Assembly: GCA_905193755.1 (NCBI GenBank) | Contig: CAJJPX010000007.1 | Coordinates: 1 to 53,013 of the forward strand | Length of the DNA stretch: 53,013 bases | Reading direction: 5' to 3' | Source of the DNA: an uncultured Clostridium sp. | GTDB taxonomy: Bacteria > Bacillota_I > Bacilli_A > RF39 > UBA660 | In this document: positions 40,732 through 49,774 of the stretch, one piece after another | Layout: the number at the start of each line of letters is the position of its first letter | Position numbering within the stretch: the first letter of the stretch is position 1 | Notes under the pieces: generated by a model | Databases searched by the model: none | What the model was told of the DNA's origin: nothing | The model's input: only the letters and a program-made list of their open reading frames with translations | Program-made: the position numbers and the translations under genes

Positions 40732-41283
40732 TTATTTCCATCCTTCTCTTAGTACTTCGAATTCTAAGTTTCTAACTCTACCTATCTTTTTAACAGCATA
40801 ATCTTGACTATCAGTAAGTAAGTCTATTACATTACCACTTACACCTCTATCTAGTACTATTGCGATCATTGGTTCATCTGATAGTTTTCCTACATTAAAT
40901 TTTAGTATTGTTCCACATTGATAGTTTTTACTACTAGCTACTATTCTAACTTTTCCATATTTTTTATCATTAAAGTAAATTCCTTCTTTTATAACGTTTG
41001 TTCTAGGTGGACAAGCTAAGTATCCTGAACATAATGGACAGTCTCCTGTATAACCTGTTAGTTCTCCCACAAAAGTATAAAGTGGATTTTGTATTCCTTC
41101 TTGATAAAGTGTATTTTGTGTTTTTTGAATTACATCTTTATCAACAGATTTATCTATAGTATCGTTTAAAGCAATAGAAAGAGAACTCTTTTCATAAGAG
41201 CCTTTATTTAATAATAGTAATAAAGAACATATTATTATCGCTTCAAAAGTCATTAATATTCTACTTTTAATATACTCCTTCAT
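40732..41283 (-). CDS. yabE: YabE-like 3D-domain cell-wall protein
   Basis: A 183-residue anchored protein: signal helix (about 9-26), a short spacer, then a 3D (Asp-Asp-Asp) domain as in Rpf/YabE/YocH wall hydrolases. The block GELTGYTGDCPLCSGYLACPP, then IAIVLDRGVSGNVIDLL, covers two of the three named aspartates. The cysteine pair CPLCSGYLAC and the later Cys are unusual additions. Bacillus YabE is over 400 residues with DUF348 and G5 domains that are missing here. Position between tatD and ksgA supports orthology. It probably cleaves peptidoglycan glycan strands. Confidence 0.85.
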   Translation of the reverse strand: MKEYIKSRILMTFEAIIICSLLLLLNKGSYEKSSLSIALNDTIDKSVDKDVIQKTQNTLYQEGIQNPLYTFVGELTGYTGDCPLCSGYLACPPRTNVIKEGIYFNDKKYGKVRIVASSKNYQCGTILKFNVGKLSDEPMIAIVLDRGVSGNVIDLLTDSQDYAVKKIGRVRNLEFEVLREGWK

Positions 41284-41322
41284 TAATTACCTCTTCGTAA
41301 TTAAATTATATAATATGTATAT

Positions 41323-42069
41323 TTAAATGTCAAAAATGTCTTTTACGTTAGCAGTGGTTATTTCCATTACTTCTTTTAATGGTATATTTTTTAGTTCAGC
41401 TATTCTTTTAGCTACATAAAGTACGTTAGATGGTTTGTTCTTTCTTCCTCTATATGGTTCTGGGGATAAGAATGGACTATCTGTTTCTAGAAGAATATCT
41501 TTCATATCTAATTGTTCAACTACTTGATAAAGTTTTGCATTTTTAAATGTTAATACTCCACCTATACCTAGTTTGTATCCAAGTTTTATGAATTCTCTTG
41601 CCATTTCGATACTTCCACTATAACAGTGAATTATACCTTTTAATTTTCTTTTCTTTAATATATCAAAGCAATCTTGAATTGAATCTCTTGTATGAACTAT
41701 TACTGGTAGATTATATTTTTCAGCTAAATCTAGTTGTTTATTGAATAGTTCTTTTTGTTCTTCTTTATTTTCATCATTAAAGTTATAATCGAGTCCTATC
41801 TCACCTATAGCTACGACCTTATTTTCCTTTAGTAGTTCTTCTAGTGCCTCAATAGTGTTTTCTTTTAAATCTACATTTTCAGGATGAATGCCTATAGCTG
41901 GCACTAAGTAACCATCATATTTTCTATATAAATCTAATACTTCTTTTGATGTAGATATTGAGTCAGCACAGTTTATTACTCTTAATATATCTTTATCTTT
42001 TAACTTCTCTATAAACGAACCTATATCATCATAATATTCACTTAATATATGAGCATGTGAGTCTATCAT
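41323..42069 (-). CDS. tatD: TatD family deoxyribonuclease
   Basis: TIM-barrel metal hydrolase of the TatD family with 3'-5' DNA exonuclease activity, implicated in DNA repair and turnover. It has 248 residues. Metal ligands: IDSHAH (3-7), Glu in GEIGLDY, His in VIVHTRD, His in IIHCYSG and Asp in LLETDSPFL. All are present. A GGTGA lies 6 bases before the ATG. It has a 107-base upstream region with its own promoter-like boxes. Its place between spoVT and the YabE-like gene fits the Bacillus order with metS removed. Confidence 0.95.
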   Translation of the reverse strand: MIDSHAHILSEYYDDIGSFIEKLKDKDILRVINCADSISTSKEVLDLYRKYDGYLVPAIGIHPENVDLKENTIEALEELLKENKVVAIGEIGLDYNFNDENKEEQKELFNKQLDLAEKYNLPVIVHTRDSIQDCFDILKKRKLKGIIHCYSGSIEMAREFIKLGYKLGIGGVLTFKNAKLYQVVEQLDMKDILLETDSPFLSPEPYRGRKNKPSNVLYVAKRIAELKNIPLKEVMEITTANVKDIFDI

Positions 42070-42114
42070 TTTTTATCACCAACATTCTATAATTTTTTTT
42101 AACTATACATATTT

Positions 42115-42144
42115 ATATTATCACTTTTATTTTTTTGTTTTCAA
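42115..42144 (-). promoter_or_regulatory. Putative sigma-A promoter of tatD
   Basis: On the minus strand TTGAAA (42139-42144) and TAATAT (42115-42120) are 18 bases apart. An 11-bp inverted repeat ATTCTATAATT/AATTATAGAAT brackets the region (42084-42094 and 42157-42167). Confidence 0.45.
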
Positions 42145-42176
42145 CTAGTTGGACATAATTATAGAATATTTGACAT

Positions 42177-42674
42177 TTATTCAAATTTAGATTTTATAAT
42201 TTTTAGTAGTAACTTTGATGTCTTTTCTATATTGATTATGTTGTCTTTGCTGACTACTATTAGTGATCCTAGTAAGTCACTATTTACTACTATTGGAAGT
42301 ATAATGTATCTTCCTTCTATAACTAAATTATCATTTAAGTGTAATTCTTCTATATTTTTACATTCAAAAATCTTTCTTTCTTGAATTAGTCTATCTAGTT
42401 TTTGATCTATTATTTCATTATTTTTATTGATTATTTTATTATTAATTACTAAGCTAATGTCATAAGATGTTTCACTTATAAAGCAATTTATAATACTTAT
42501 TATTTCTTGTTCATAATTTTTTAAGTAAGAGTATTTTTCCAGTATTATTTTTTCATCTTCAAGTTTTATTTGAAAGTCATCTCCTGTGTTAATATTTAGA
42601 CATTTTCTTAGTTCTTTAGGAAGTACTATTCTTCCTAGTTCATCTATTTTTCTTACTATACCAGTTGTTTTCAT
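42177..42674 (-). CDS. spoVT: Stage V sporulation regulator SpoVT
   Basis: AbrB-type DNA-binding regulator with a C-terminal GAF-like domain. It has 165 residues. The swapped-hairpin N-terminus is MKTTGIVRKIDELGRIVLPK, almost the SpoVT signature, followed by CLNINTGDDFQIKL. The GAF part covers about 55-165. In B. subtilis SpoVT is a forespore regulator acting with sigma-G. It follows mfd directly (40 bases), exactly the Bacillus order mfd-spoVT, which separates it from plain AbrB. GGGTGA gives the start. Confidence 0.92.
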   Translation of the reverse strand: MKTTGIVRKIDELGRIVLPKELRKCLNINTGDDFQIKLEDEKIILEKYSYLKNYEQEIISIINCFISETSYDISLVINNKIINKNNEIIDQKLDRLIQERKIFECKNIEELHLNDNLVIEGRYIILPIVVNSDLLGSLIVVSKDNIINIEKTSKLLLKIIKSKFE

Positions 42675-42713
42675 GTAATCACCCTAGTAATAGTTTGATT
42701 ATAATTATTTATT

Positions 42714-45700
42714 TTATACTTGGAATTTTAAGTTATATATTACTTCTAAAAGTTCTTCTAAATAATAGATATAATCTTTTTCTAAAGTTGCTTTTAGAAG
42801 GGTTACTAGTATTGAACCAGCTTTGTATGAAAAGTTAAATTTTGTAGTTATTTTAGTTGATTCAATAAATAGTTTTTCTACGCTAATTGATTCGTAAATT
42901 TCTTTTTTAAGTTTAAGAACTACTTTTAAGTTATCATTTTCTAGTATTTTTACTCCAGTAATAATTAAAAGTTTTTCTAAGTATTTTTCATGAGCATATA
43001 GTTCTAGTTCATGATTAGTCATACCAAATCTGTCTCTTATTTCTGATAATACTTCTTTTAGTTCCTTTTTGTTTGTTATTCCGTTTATCTTTTTATGTAA
43101 TTCTATTACTATTTCACTTTCATCTGTATATTCTTTTCCAATGTGAGTTGCAACGTCTATCATAGTTGGTTCTTTTTCTTCGTCTTCATCTACTTTGATA
43201 CCATTAACTTCCTCGTTGATTAGGTCAAGATACATATTAACACCAACTGAGTCTATAAATCCTGCTTGTTCTTTGCCTAGTATGTCACCTGCTCCTCTTA
43301 TAGCAAGGTCTCTCATTGATATTTTGTATCCACTACCAAGTTCAGTAAATTCTTTTATTGCTTCAAGTCTTTTTAATGCAGTTGGATTTAGTACTTTCTC
43401 TTTCTTATACATTAGGTATGCATATGCGATTTTATCTCCTCTACCAACTCTTCCTCTTATTTGATAAAGTTGACTAAGACCAAATCTGTCACTATCAATA
43501 ACAATTATTGTATTAGCATTTGGTATATCTATTCCATTTTCTATTATAGTTGTACTTACTAAAACGTCATACTCCTTGTTAGTAAAATCGTAGATAATAT
43601 CTTGCATTTCATTCTTAGTCATTTTACCATGTGCATAGCAAATTCTAGCTTCAGGTATTAGTCTTTTATATTTTGAAACTAGGGTTTCCATGTTAGTAAT
43701 ATTGTTATAAAGTATAAATGCTTGACCTTTTCTAGACATTTCTTTTAGGATTGCTTCTCTTATAAGCATTTCATTGTATTCAATTACGTATGTTTGAACT
43801 GGATATCTATTTTTAGGTGCGCTTTCTATTAAACTTAAGTCTCTAATACCAACAAGTGACATTTGAAGTGATCTTGGGATTGGTGTTGCGGATACAGAAA
43901 GCACGTGTACATTTGATTTTAATTTTTTAATTTTTTCTTTTTGTTCTACTCCAAATCTGTGTTCTTCATCTATTACTAAAAGTCCTAAGTCTTTGTATTC
44001 AACATCTGAACTAAGAAGTCTATGAGTACCAACTATAATATCTGTTTTTCCTTCTTTTAACCTTTTTAGTTTTTCTTGAACTTGCTTGTTAGTAAAATGT
44101 CTATTGATTAGGTCAATATTAATTCCATGGTTTTTAAATCTTTCTAAGGCTGAATCATATTGTTGGTGGGAAAGTAATGTTGTTGGACATAGGTATGCTA
44201 CTTGTTTACCATTTTCAACAGTTTTAAACATTGCTCTAAATATTACTTCTGTTTTACCATAACCAACATCTCCACAAAGTAGTCTTTCCATTGGACGTGG
44301 TTTTTCTAAATCTCTTTTTATATCATTAGCTGCTTTTAATTGATCAACTGTTTCTTCATATTCAAATTCAGATTCAAATATTTCTTGCTCTTCATCATCT
44401 TTTTTGAATGGTTCAATTGTTGCTTTATTTCTTTCTTGATATATTTTAAGAAGTTCTCCAGTAATACTTTTGATTCTTTCTTTAATTCTAAGTTTTGTTT
44501 TTGTCCATTCAACACTATTTAGTTTATTAATAGTTGGTTTAGCACCCTCTTTAGCAGAATATTTGTATAGTTTTGATATGTCTTCTACTGGCATATAAAG
44601 TTTGTCATTACCTTTATATTGAATAAGTAGGTAATCTTTTTTTAGACCTTTCTTTTCAATAGTTGTAATACCCATATAGATACCAATTCCAGACTTTCTA
44701 TGTACTACATAATCACCTGGTTTAATAGCGTCAATTGACATTATTTTTATTCCAAGTGACTTATCACGTGTCAATTCTTGTTTATTTTTACGTCCATATA
44801 AATCAAATTCTGAAAAATAATAGTTATTTTTATACACAAATCCATGATTTAATGTGTTATTCACTATTTTTATGTTTTTGTCTAGTTTTTTTATTTCTTT
44901 TGTTAATAATTTGTTAGTTGTATATAATGTTCCATTGTATTTTTCTATTGCTTCAGTAAACGCTTCTTTATTATTTTCATAGTTTGCGATAGATTTTGCT
45001 TCTATGTCTAAGTCACTATTCTTGTTATTTATTGTATCTAAGAATATATCTTCTTTTTTTGTTAAATCTTTTACTTTATAGACAGAATTTTCTATTTCTA
45101 AATATTTAAGTTGTGGTTGTATCATTTTTTCTTGATTTAAAAGTTGATTATAATTAGTAAAGATCACTTTTCCGTCTTCGATGTATTCTCTTATTGATGA
45201 AGTATTATCTCCAAAGTCATCTTTTATAGATTGAATCTCTATGAAATCAAGTTCATCTACTGATTTTTGAGTCACTACTTCGAAGTGTTTAATTTTTTCT
45301 ATTTCATCATCAAAGAATTCTATTCTAATTGGATTTTCTTCATTAATTGGATAAACATCTACAACAAAACCTCTAACTGAGAAGTCAGAAGTATCGTAAA
45401 CCATACTTTCTCTTTTATATCCTATTTCAGTTAGTTTATTTATAAGGTCATCTCTGTTAATTTTAGTACCTTTTGATAATTTGATTTTATTCTTTATAAA
45501 TGTGTCTTTGTTAGGTAATTTTTTTATGAAACTATTTAGGTGAACTATAACTATTTTAGCTTTATTATCATTAAATTTATTTAAAATGTTTGCTCTCATA
45601 AATAGAAGTTCTGGTGAGCTTGCGATTGCTGTTTTAGTCATTATATCATCTTCAGGGAATAGATATACTTCATCTAGGTAGTTTTTAAGTTCATTATATA

Positions 45701-45866
45701 CTTCTGTTGCTTCATTTAAAGTGGGAAGTACTAAAAGTAAATTTTTCTTAAATGTTAAAAAGATATATAACAATAATTGGTTATATATTTCATTCTTGGT
45801 AACTGATATCTTCTTAGTGATATCAGTATTAAAATCAAATAATTCTTTATATAAATTATTACTCAT
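42714..45866 (-). CDS. mfd: Transcription-repair coupling factor
   Basis: SF2 translocase that pushes stalled RNA polymerase off DNA and recruits UvrA. It has 1050 residues, somewhat shorter than the 1150-1180 norm. N-terminal UvrB-like modules, the RNA-polymerase interaction domain (GDYVVHRKSGIGIYMGI), Walker A in CGDVGYGKTEV, DEEH box (VIDEEHRFG), the translocation motif near TTIIENGIDIPNANTI, QIRGRVGRGDK and the C-terminal TRCF domain are all present. The ATG overlaps the pth stop by 8 bases. The order pth-mfd-spoVT matches B. subtilis, with fin absent. Confidence 0.97.
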   Translation of the reverse strand: MSNNLYKELFDFNTDITKKISVTKNEIYNQLLLYIFLTFKKNLLLVLPTLNEATEVYNELKNYLDEVYLFPEDDIMTKTAIASSPELLFMRANILNKFNDNKAKIVIVHLNSFIKKLPNKDTFIKNKIKLSKGTKINRDDLINKLTEIGYKRESMVYDTSDFSVRGFVVDVYPINEENPIRIEFFDDEIEKIKHFEVVTQKSVDELDFIEIQSIKDDFGDNTSSIREYIEDGKVIFTNYNQLLNQEKMIQPQLKYLEIENSVYKVKDLTKKEDIFLDTINNKNSDLDIEAKSIANYENNKEAFTEAIEKYNGTLYTTNKLLTKEIKKLDKNIKIVNNTLNHGFVYKNNYYFSEFDLYGRKNKQELTRDKSLGIKIMSIDAIKPGDYVVHRKSGIGIYMGITTIEKKGLKKDYLLIQYKGNDKLYMPVEDISKLYKYSAKEGAKPTINKLNSVEWTKTKLRIKERIKSITGELLKIYQERNKATIEPFKKDDEEQEIFESEFEYEETVDQLKAANDIKRDLEKPRPMERLLCGDVGYGKTEVIFRAMFKTVENGKQVAYLCPTTLLSHQQYDSALERFKNHGINIDLINRHFTNKQVQEKLKRLKEGKTDIIVGTHRLLSSDVEYKDLGLLVIDEEHRFGVEQKEKIKKLKSNVHVLSVSATPIPRSLQMSLVGIRDLSLIESAPKNRYPVQTYVIEYNEMLIREAILKEMSRKGQAFILYNNITNMETLVSKYKRLIPEARICYAHGKMTKNEMQDIIYDFTNKEYDVLVSTTIIENGIDIPNANTIIVIDSDRFGLSQLYQIRGRVGRGDKIAYAYLMYKKEKVLNPTALKRLEAIKEFTELGSGYKISMRDLAIRGAGDILGKEQAGFIDSVGVNMYLDLINEEVNGIKVDEDEEKEPTMIDVATHIGKEYTDESEIVIELHKKINGITNKKELKEVLSEIRDRFGMTNHELELYAHEKYLEKLLIITGVKILENDNLKVVLKLKKEIYESISVEKLFIESTKITTKFNFSYKAGSILVTLLKATLEKDYIYYLEELLEVIYNLKFQV

Positions 45867-46422
45867 TTTTATTCCTATTGTATTTTTCCATTAACTCATC
45901 AATATTATGATTTGAAAAGTCATTTATAATGTTAGCAACTTGTGGAAGAATAGATTCAATCTTTTTATCTTCTTCTGGAGTGAATTTGCCTAATACATAA
46001 TCTATTAGTGGTATTTCATTTCTAGATATACCTATTCTAACTCTTTGAATATTTTCAGTTTTTAAGTTATCTATTATATTTCTAATACCATTGTGTCCTC
46101 CTGGACTTCCACCTCTTCTAATTTTGAGTGTTCCAACTTCAAAATCTACGTCATCATAAATAACTAGTATATTATTAATATCAATATTATAAAATTTTAC
46201 TATTTCACGTACTGATTCACCTGATAAATTCATATATGTTTGCGGTTTTAAAAGAATCATTTTTTCATTGTTAACAACTTGTTCACAATATAACCCTTTG
46301 AATTTAGATTTGAATGTAAGATTATTTTCTTTAGCGTAATAGTCAATAGCTCTAAATCCACAGTTGTGTCTTGTTTTTTCATACTTTTTTTCTGGGTTTC
46401 CGAGTCCTACGATTAGTTTCAT
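45859..46422 (-). CDS. pth: Peptidyl-tRNA hydrolase
   Basis: Releases peptides from prematurely dropped peptidyl-tRNAs. It has 187 residues. VGLGNPEKKYEKTRHN at the start carries Asn9 and catalytic His19; YDDVDFEVG holds the Asp, and GGSPGGHNGIRNII is the conserved later block. The active site is complete. It lies directly after rsmI (0 bases between stop and ATG region) and overlaps mfd by 8 bases, so it sits in a tightly coupled run of essential genes. Confidence 0.97.
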   Translation of the reverse strand: MKLIVGLGNPEKKYEKTRHNCGFRAIDYYAKENNLTFKSKFKGLYCEQVVNNEKMILLKPQTYMNLSGESVREIVKFYNIDINNILVIYDDVDFEVGTLKIRRGGSPGGHNGIRNIIDNLKTENIQRVRIGISRNEIPLIDYVLGKFTPEEDKKIESILPQVANIINDFSNHNIDELMEKYNRNKNE

Positions 46423-47259
46423 TTAGTCCTCCTTATATTCATTATAAAGTTTATTCTTACTAACATTGTACCTATCTGATACTTCTTTAATGGCATCTCT
46501 TTTTGAATATCCTTTTTCTATTAGATTGTTAATAACTTCTTGATAGTTTACTTCTTGTTCTACTTCAGTATATCCTTCTACTACGATTACCATTTCACCT
46601 TTTATTTTATCACAAATTTTAATAATATTACTAATATTATCTCTTATTACTTCTTCATATAATTTTGATATTTCTCTTACAATTGCAATTTTTCTGTCAC
46701 CTAGGACATCTTTTAATAATTCTAATGTGTTTTTTATTCTATGAGGTGCTTCATAAAAAATTAAAGTTTGTTTTATTTCTTTTAAATCAATAAGTTCTTT
46801 TCTGGCAAGTGTTTGTTTACTATTTAAAAATCCATAAAAAAGAAATCTTTCATTACTTATTCCCGACATGTTAATTGCAGGTAAAAGTGCATTTGGCCCT
46901 GGAAGTGCTATTACTGTTATTCCTTCTTTTATTGCTTCATCTACTATTACATTTCCTGGATCACTTATAAGAGGAGTTCCTCTATCTGTTACATATCCGA
47001 TGTTTTTTCCTTCTTTTAAAATATTAACAATTTTATCTTTATGCATCATTTCTGTATATTTGTGACAAGATTCGACTTTTTTTTGTATCTTTAAATGTTT
47101 CAAAAGATTTAAAGTTTCTCTTGTGTCTTCTGCATAAACAATATCAACCTCATTTAGAGTGTTTATTGCCCTTAAAGTTATATCTTCTAGATTACCAATT
47201 GGTGTTGGTATTAAATATAGTTTTCCATATGGACTTTTGTCATAACTTTTTTGTATCAT
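46423..47259 (-). CDS. rsmI: 16S rRNA 2'-O-ribose C1402 methyltransferase
   Basis: SAM-dependent methyltransferase of the tetrapyrrole-methylase fold that methylates C1402 in the decoding centre. It has 278 residues. YLIPTPIGNLEDITLRAI, VYAEDTR, YVTDRGTPLISDPG and ALPGPNALLPAINMSG match RsmI. The C-terminal helix-turn-helix-like tail (GYSKRDAIKEVSDRY) is also seen in homologues. The start at 47259 is preferred because GGAAG lies about 8 bases upstream. A TTG five codons earlier is possible. It follows trmN6 by only 4 bases. Confidence 0.95.
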   Translation of the reverse strand: MIQKSYDKSPYGKLYLIPTPIGNLEDITLRAINTLNEVDIVYAEDTRETLNLLKHLKIQKKVESCHKYTEMMHKDKIVNILKEGKNIGYVTDRGTPLISDPGNVIVDEAIKEGITVIALPGPNALLPAINMSGISNERFLFYGFLNSKQTLARKELIDLKEIKQTLIFYEAPHRIKNTLELLKDVLGDRKIAIVREISKLYEEVIRDNISNIIKICDKIKGEMVIVVEGYTEVEQEVNYQEVINNLIEKGYSKRDAIKEVSDRYNVSKNKLYNEYKED

Positions 47260-47263
47260 TTTA

Positions 47264-48001
47264 TCACTTCCCAAATATTTCTAATACCTCATTTGTATAA
47301 CTATTATCATCTTTGTGAATATATAATGGAGGTAATATTTTTAATCCTTCTTTTCCATTTTTTCTTCCATCTATTAATACAAGATTAGATTCAGCATTAA
47401 CTTTAGGATATATTAGTCTCATTCGTTTTGGCTCTATGTTGTTTTTTTTCATTAACTCTATTATTTCAACTAGTCTTTCTGTTCTATGGACTAATACTAA
47501 TGATCCTTCGTTCTTTAATAATGCTTTACTTATTATCATTATATCTTCTAGTTCCATTTCTATTTCATGTCTTGCAATAGATTTAACTTTGTTTTCATTA
47601 ATAATACTATCATCTTTTTTCTTAAAATATGGAGGATTGCAGGTAATTATATCAAATGTCTCCGTATTAAAAATTTTTTTTAAATTCTTTACATTATCAT
47701 TTATAAGTTCTATTTGATTATCAAGTTTATTTATTTTTACTGTTTCTTTAGCTAAAGAATATACTTCTTTTTGTAGTTCAACAGCATATATTTGTGCATT
47801 TGTTTTAGTTGATAAAATAAGTGGAATTGGTGCATTTCCAGTACACATATCTAGTATTTTCTTAGTTTTTTTAGGTATTTCTACAAAGTTTGGTAATAAA
47901 ACTGAATCTAAACTAAAATTAAAATAGTCTTTATCTTGAACTATTTTAATATTTTTAAAATATACTAAATCATTAATTTCTATTTTTCCCACATTTACCA
48001 C
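47264..48001 (-). CDS. trmN6: tRNA1(Val) A37-N6 methyltransferase
   Basis: SAM-dependent N6-adenine methyltransferase of the YabB/YfiC family that modifies A37 of tRNA-Val. It has about 245 residues. The SAM motif is KKILDMCTGNAPIPLIL, and the catalytic N6 motif is CNPPYFK. The 5' end overlaps the end of ricT by about 29 bases in another frame. The start is uncertain: GTG at 48001 or GTG at 47992 are both possible, and neither has a strong ribosome site. Order ricT-trmN6-rsmI is conserved in Bacilli. Confidence 0.9.
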   Translation of the reverse strand: MVNVGKIEINDLVYFKNIKIVQDKDYFNFSLDSVLLPNFVEIPKKTKKILDMCTGNAPIPLILSTKTNAQIYAVELQKEVYSLAKETVKINKLDNQIELINDNVKNLKKIFNTETFDIITCNPPYFKKKDDSIINENKVKSIARHEIEMELEDIMIISKALLKNEGSLVLVHRTERLVEIIELMKKNNIEPKRMRLIYPKVNAESNLVLIDGRKNGKEGLKILPPLYIHKDDNSYTNEVLEIFGK

Positions 48002-48779
48002 TACATTTCAATGGAACTTTTATTTCCTCTTTTGTTCCTGATTCGGTTAATATTGTATACTTTCTATTTGGAATGTCAACACTTATAACCGTTGCATCTT
48101 CTTTTTCATGCTTGATTTTGTCTCCTACTTCTGGTAAGTCTTTTCTAAATTCTGTATATAAGTCGTCTTCGTATTTTAGGCAACATAAAAGTCTTCCACA
48201 TAAACCATTAATCTTGCTTGGATTTAATGATAAGTTTTGGTTCTTTACTTGAGCTATTCCAACTGAATCAAGATCATTTAAAAAGCTTGAACAACATAAT
48301 TTTCTTCCACATTGACCAATTCCTGATATTTCTTTTGCTTTGTCTCTTACACCAACTTGTCTTAATTCTATGCGTGTTTTATATATTGAAGCTAATGATT
48401 TTGCAAGTTCTCTGAAATCTACTCTATTGTCTGCTAAAAATTGAAATACTAATTGTTTTCTATCAAATGTGAAGTAAGCATCTAAAAACTTCATTTCAAG
48501 TGATAGTTTTTCAGCTAATTCTTGTGCTTTTTCTAATGCTATTTTTGCATCTTTTAAATTATTTTCATTTTGCTTTATTTCTTTATTTTTTGCAATTTGT
48601 ACTACTTTTGTGTGTTCTTTTCCATCATTTAATTCTCCTAGAAGTACACATACTTTTCCAAATTGTAGTCCTCTCTCAGTTTCTACAATCACATAGTCTT
48701 CGCACTTTATTTCTATATCATTATCAAAGAAAGTATATTGTTTTCCACCTGATTTAAATTCTACTCCTACACATTTCAT
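47973..48779 (-). CDS. ricT: RicT (YaaT), Y-complex subunit
   Basis: PSP1-type protein of the RicA-RicF-RicT complex, which works with RNase Y in mRNA maturation and, in B. subtilis, speeds sporulation via Spo0F phosphorelay. It has 268 residues. The Cys-rich core has GQCGRKLCCSSFL and GLCGRLLCCLKYE, which ligate Fe-S clusters with partner subunits. Its C-terminus adds CSGKCGKN. ATG overlaps holB's stop (ATGA). RicA and RicF are not in the window. Order holB-ricT is conserved. Confidence 0.95.
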   Translation of the reverse strand: MKCVGVEFKSGGKQYTFFDNDIEIKCEDYVIVETERGLQFGKVCVLLGELNDGKEHTKVVQIAKNKEIKQNENNLKDAKIALEKAQELAEKLSLEMKFLDAYFTFDRKQLVFQFLADNRVDFRELAKSLASIYKTRIELRQVGVRDKAKEISGIGQCGRKLCCSSFLNDLDSVGIAQVKNQNLSLNPSKINGLCGRLLCCLKYEDDLYTEFRKDLPEVGDKIKHEKEDATVISVDIPNRKYTILTESGTKEEIKVPLKCSGKCGKNRN

Positions 48780-49576
48780 ATATTACATCTCCACATTTCT
48801 ATAATAAATCTATCAATACTTAAATTTTTATTCAAATAGTTTTGCATTAAATTTATAGTATTATCAATTATAATCATCTTGTTTAAAACACTGCTTATAT
48901 TGTTGTTTTCTAATATTTTTTTATTTAAAAATTCATCTTCTTTTTCTTCAATAATTGATTTTAACACTTTATGGTATTCATTCATCATTGTTTTTAAAAC
49001 AAGAATAAATTTTTCCCTGTCGTTTATTATATTATACATCTTATAATTTTTTGCAATAGCTTTTGGACCATTTTCTTCTATAGAATTTATTAAATCAGTT
49101 GTTATTTCTTCCAATTCCTCAGTAAATTCTTCTTTATCAGATGATGATGTTAAAAATATTTTTTGACATCTACTAACTATTGTAGGTTTTACTGCATCTA
49201 TATTATTTGATATTAATATTGCATAAATTCCTTCTTTTGGTTCTTCTAAAGTCTTTAGTATTGCATTAAATACTGTATCTGATAAATATTCAGTTTTATC
49301 TATTATATAAACTTTTTTGTTATTAAATTGTGATGTTGTGGATAACTTGTTTAATAAATCTTTTATTATATCTTTGGTTATATTAGATTCATCTTGTTTT
49401 AATATATATACATCAGGGTTATCTTTTAAATTATCTATATTATTGTTAAATATATATTTTTGTAAAACTTCATTTATTTCACCCTGAACATCATCAAAAA
49501 GAACATTTCCTATAAGAAATGCTTGAGTTAATTTGTCTTCATCATTAAGTTTTTCAAAATACTCTACTATGTTCAA
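48776..49576 (-). CDS. holB: DNA polymerase III delta-prime subunit
   Basis: Clamp-loader subunit, 266 residues (Bacillus: 329). The block KVYIIDKTEYLSDTVFNAILKTLEEPKEG, then SNNIDAVKPTIVSRCQ, is shared with DnaX and HolB. Walker A is absent, as expected for delta-prime, and the N-terminal zinc cysteines are also missing. The protein starts at TTG with GGAG 6 bases upstream. It follows the bofA-like gene by 10 bases. tmk, darA (yaaQ) and yaaR, which precede holB in Bacillus, are not here. Confidence 0.9.
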   Translation of the reverse strand: MNIVEYFEKLNDEDKLTQAFLIGNVLFDDVQGEINEVLQKYIFNNNIDNLKDNPDVYILKQDESNITKDIIKDLLNKLSTTSQFNNKKVYIIDKTEYLSDTVFNAILKTLEEPKEGIYAILISNNIDAVKPTIVSRCQKIFLTSSSDKEEFTEELEEITTDLINSIEENGPKAIAKNYKMYNIINDREKFILVLKTMMNEYHKVLKSIIEEKEDEFLNKKILENNNISSVLNKMIIIDNTINLMQNYLNKNLSIDRFIIEMWRCNI

Positions 49577-49586
49577 TTACTACTCC

Positions 49587-49754
49587 TTAACAATAATATT
49601 TCAAATAAATTAAAGATAAAATAGCTAGAAATCCAAATATTGTTACTAATATTATTGTATATATATTTATTGGTATTATTTTGCCTCTTTTGCTTACAAA
49701 AATGTTTACTGTGTATAAAAGACATAATGCATAAACAATTTTCTTTATAACCAT
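49587..49754 (-). CDS. bofA: BofA-like sigma-K processing inhibitor, short form
   Basis: A 55-residue membrane protein with two hydrophobic helices. The second half IIPINIYTIILVTIFGFLAIL matches the BofA core (GIxIPINxxTxxxxGxLGxPGxxxL) in outline, although Gly/Pro at the end are lost. Its location between recR and holB is the place of bofA in B. subtilis. BofA binds SpoIVFA/FB and holds back pro-sigma-K cleavage. It is shorter than the 87-residue Bacillus protein. No Shine-Dalgarno is visible, and an in-frame ATG at 49763 would add three residues. A sigma-E-like promoter box lies upstream. Supported by position plus weak similarity. Confidence 0.62.
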   Translation of the reverse strand: MVIKKIVYALCLLYTVNIFVSKRGKIIPINIYTIILVTIFGFLAILSLIYLKYYC

Positions 49755-49774
49755 TATAATCATAATATCTATAA

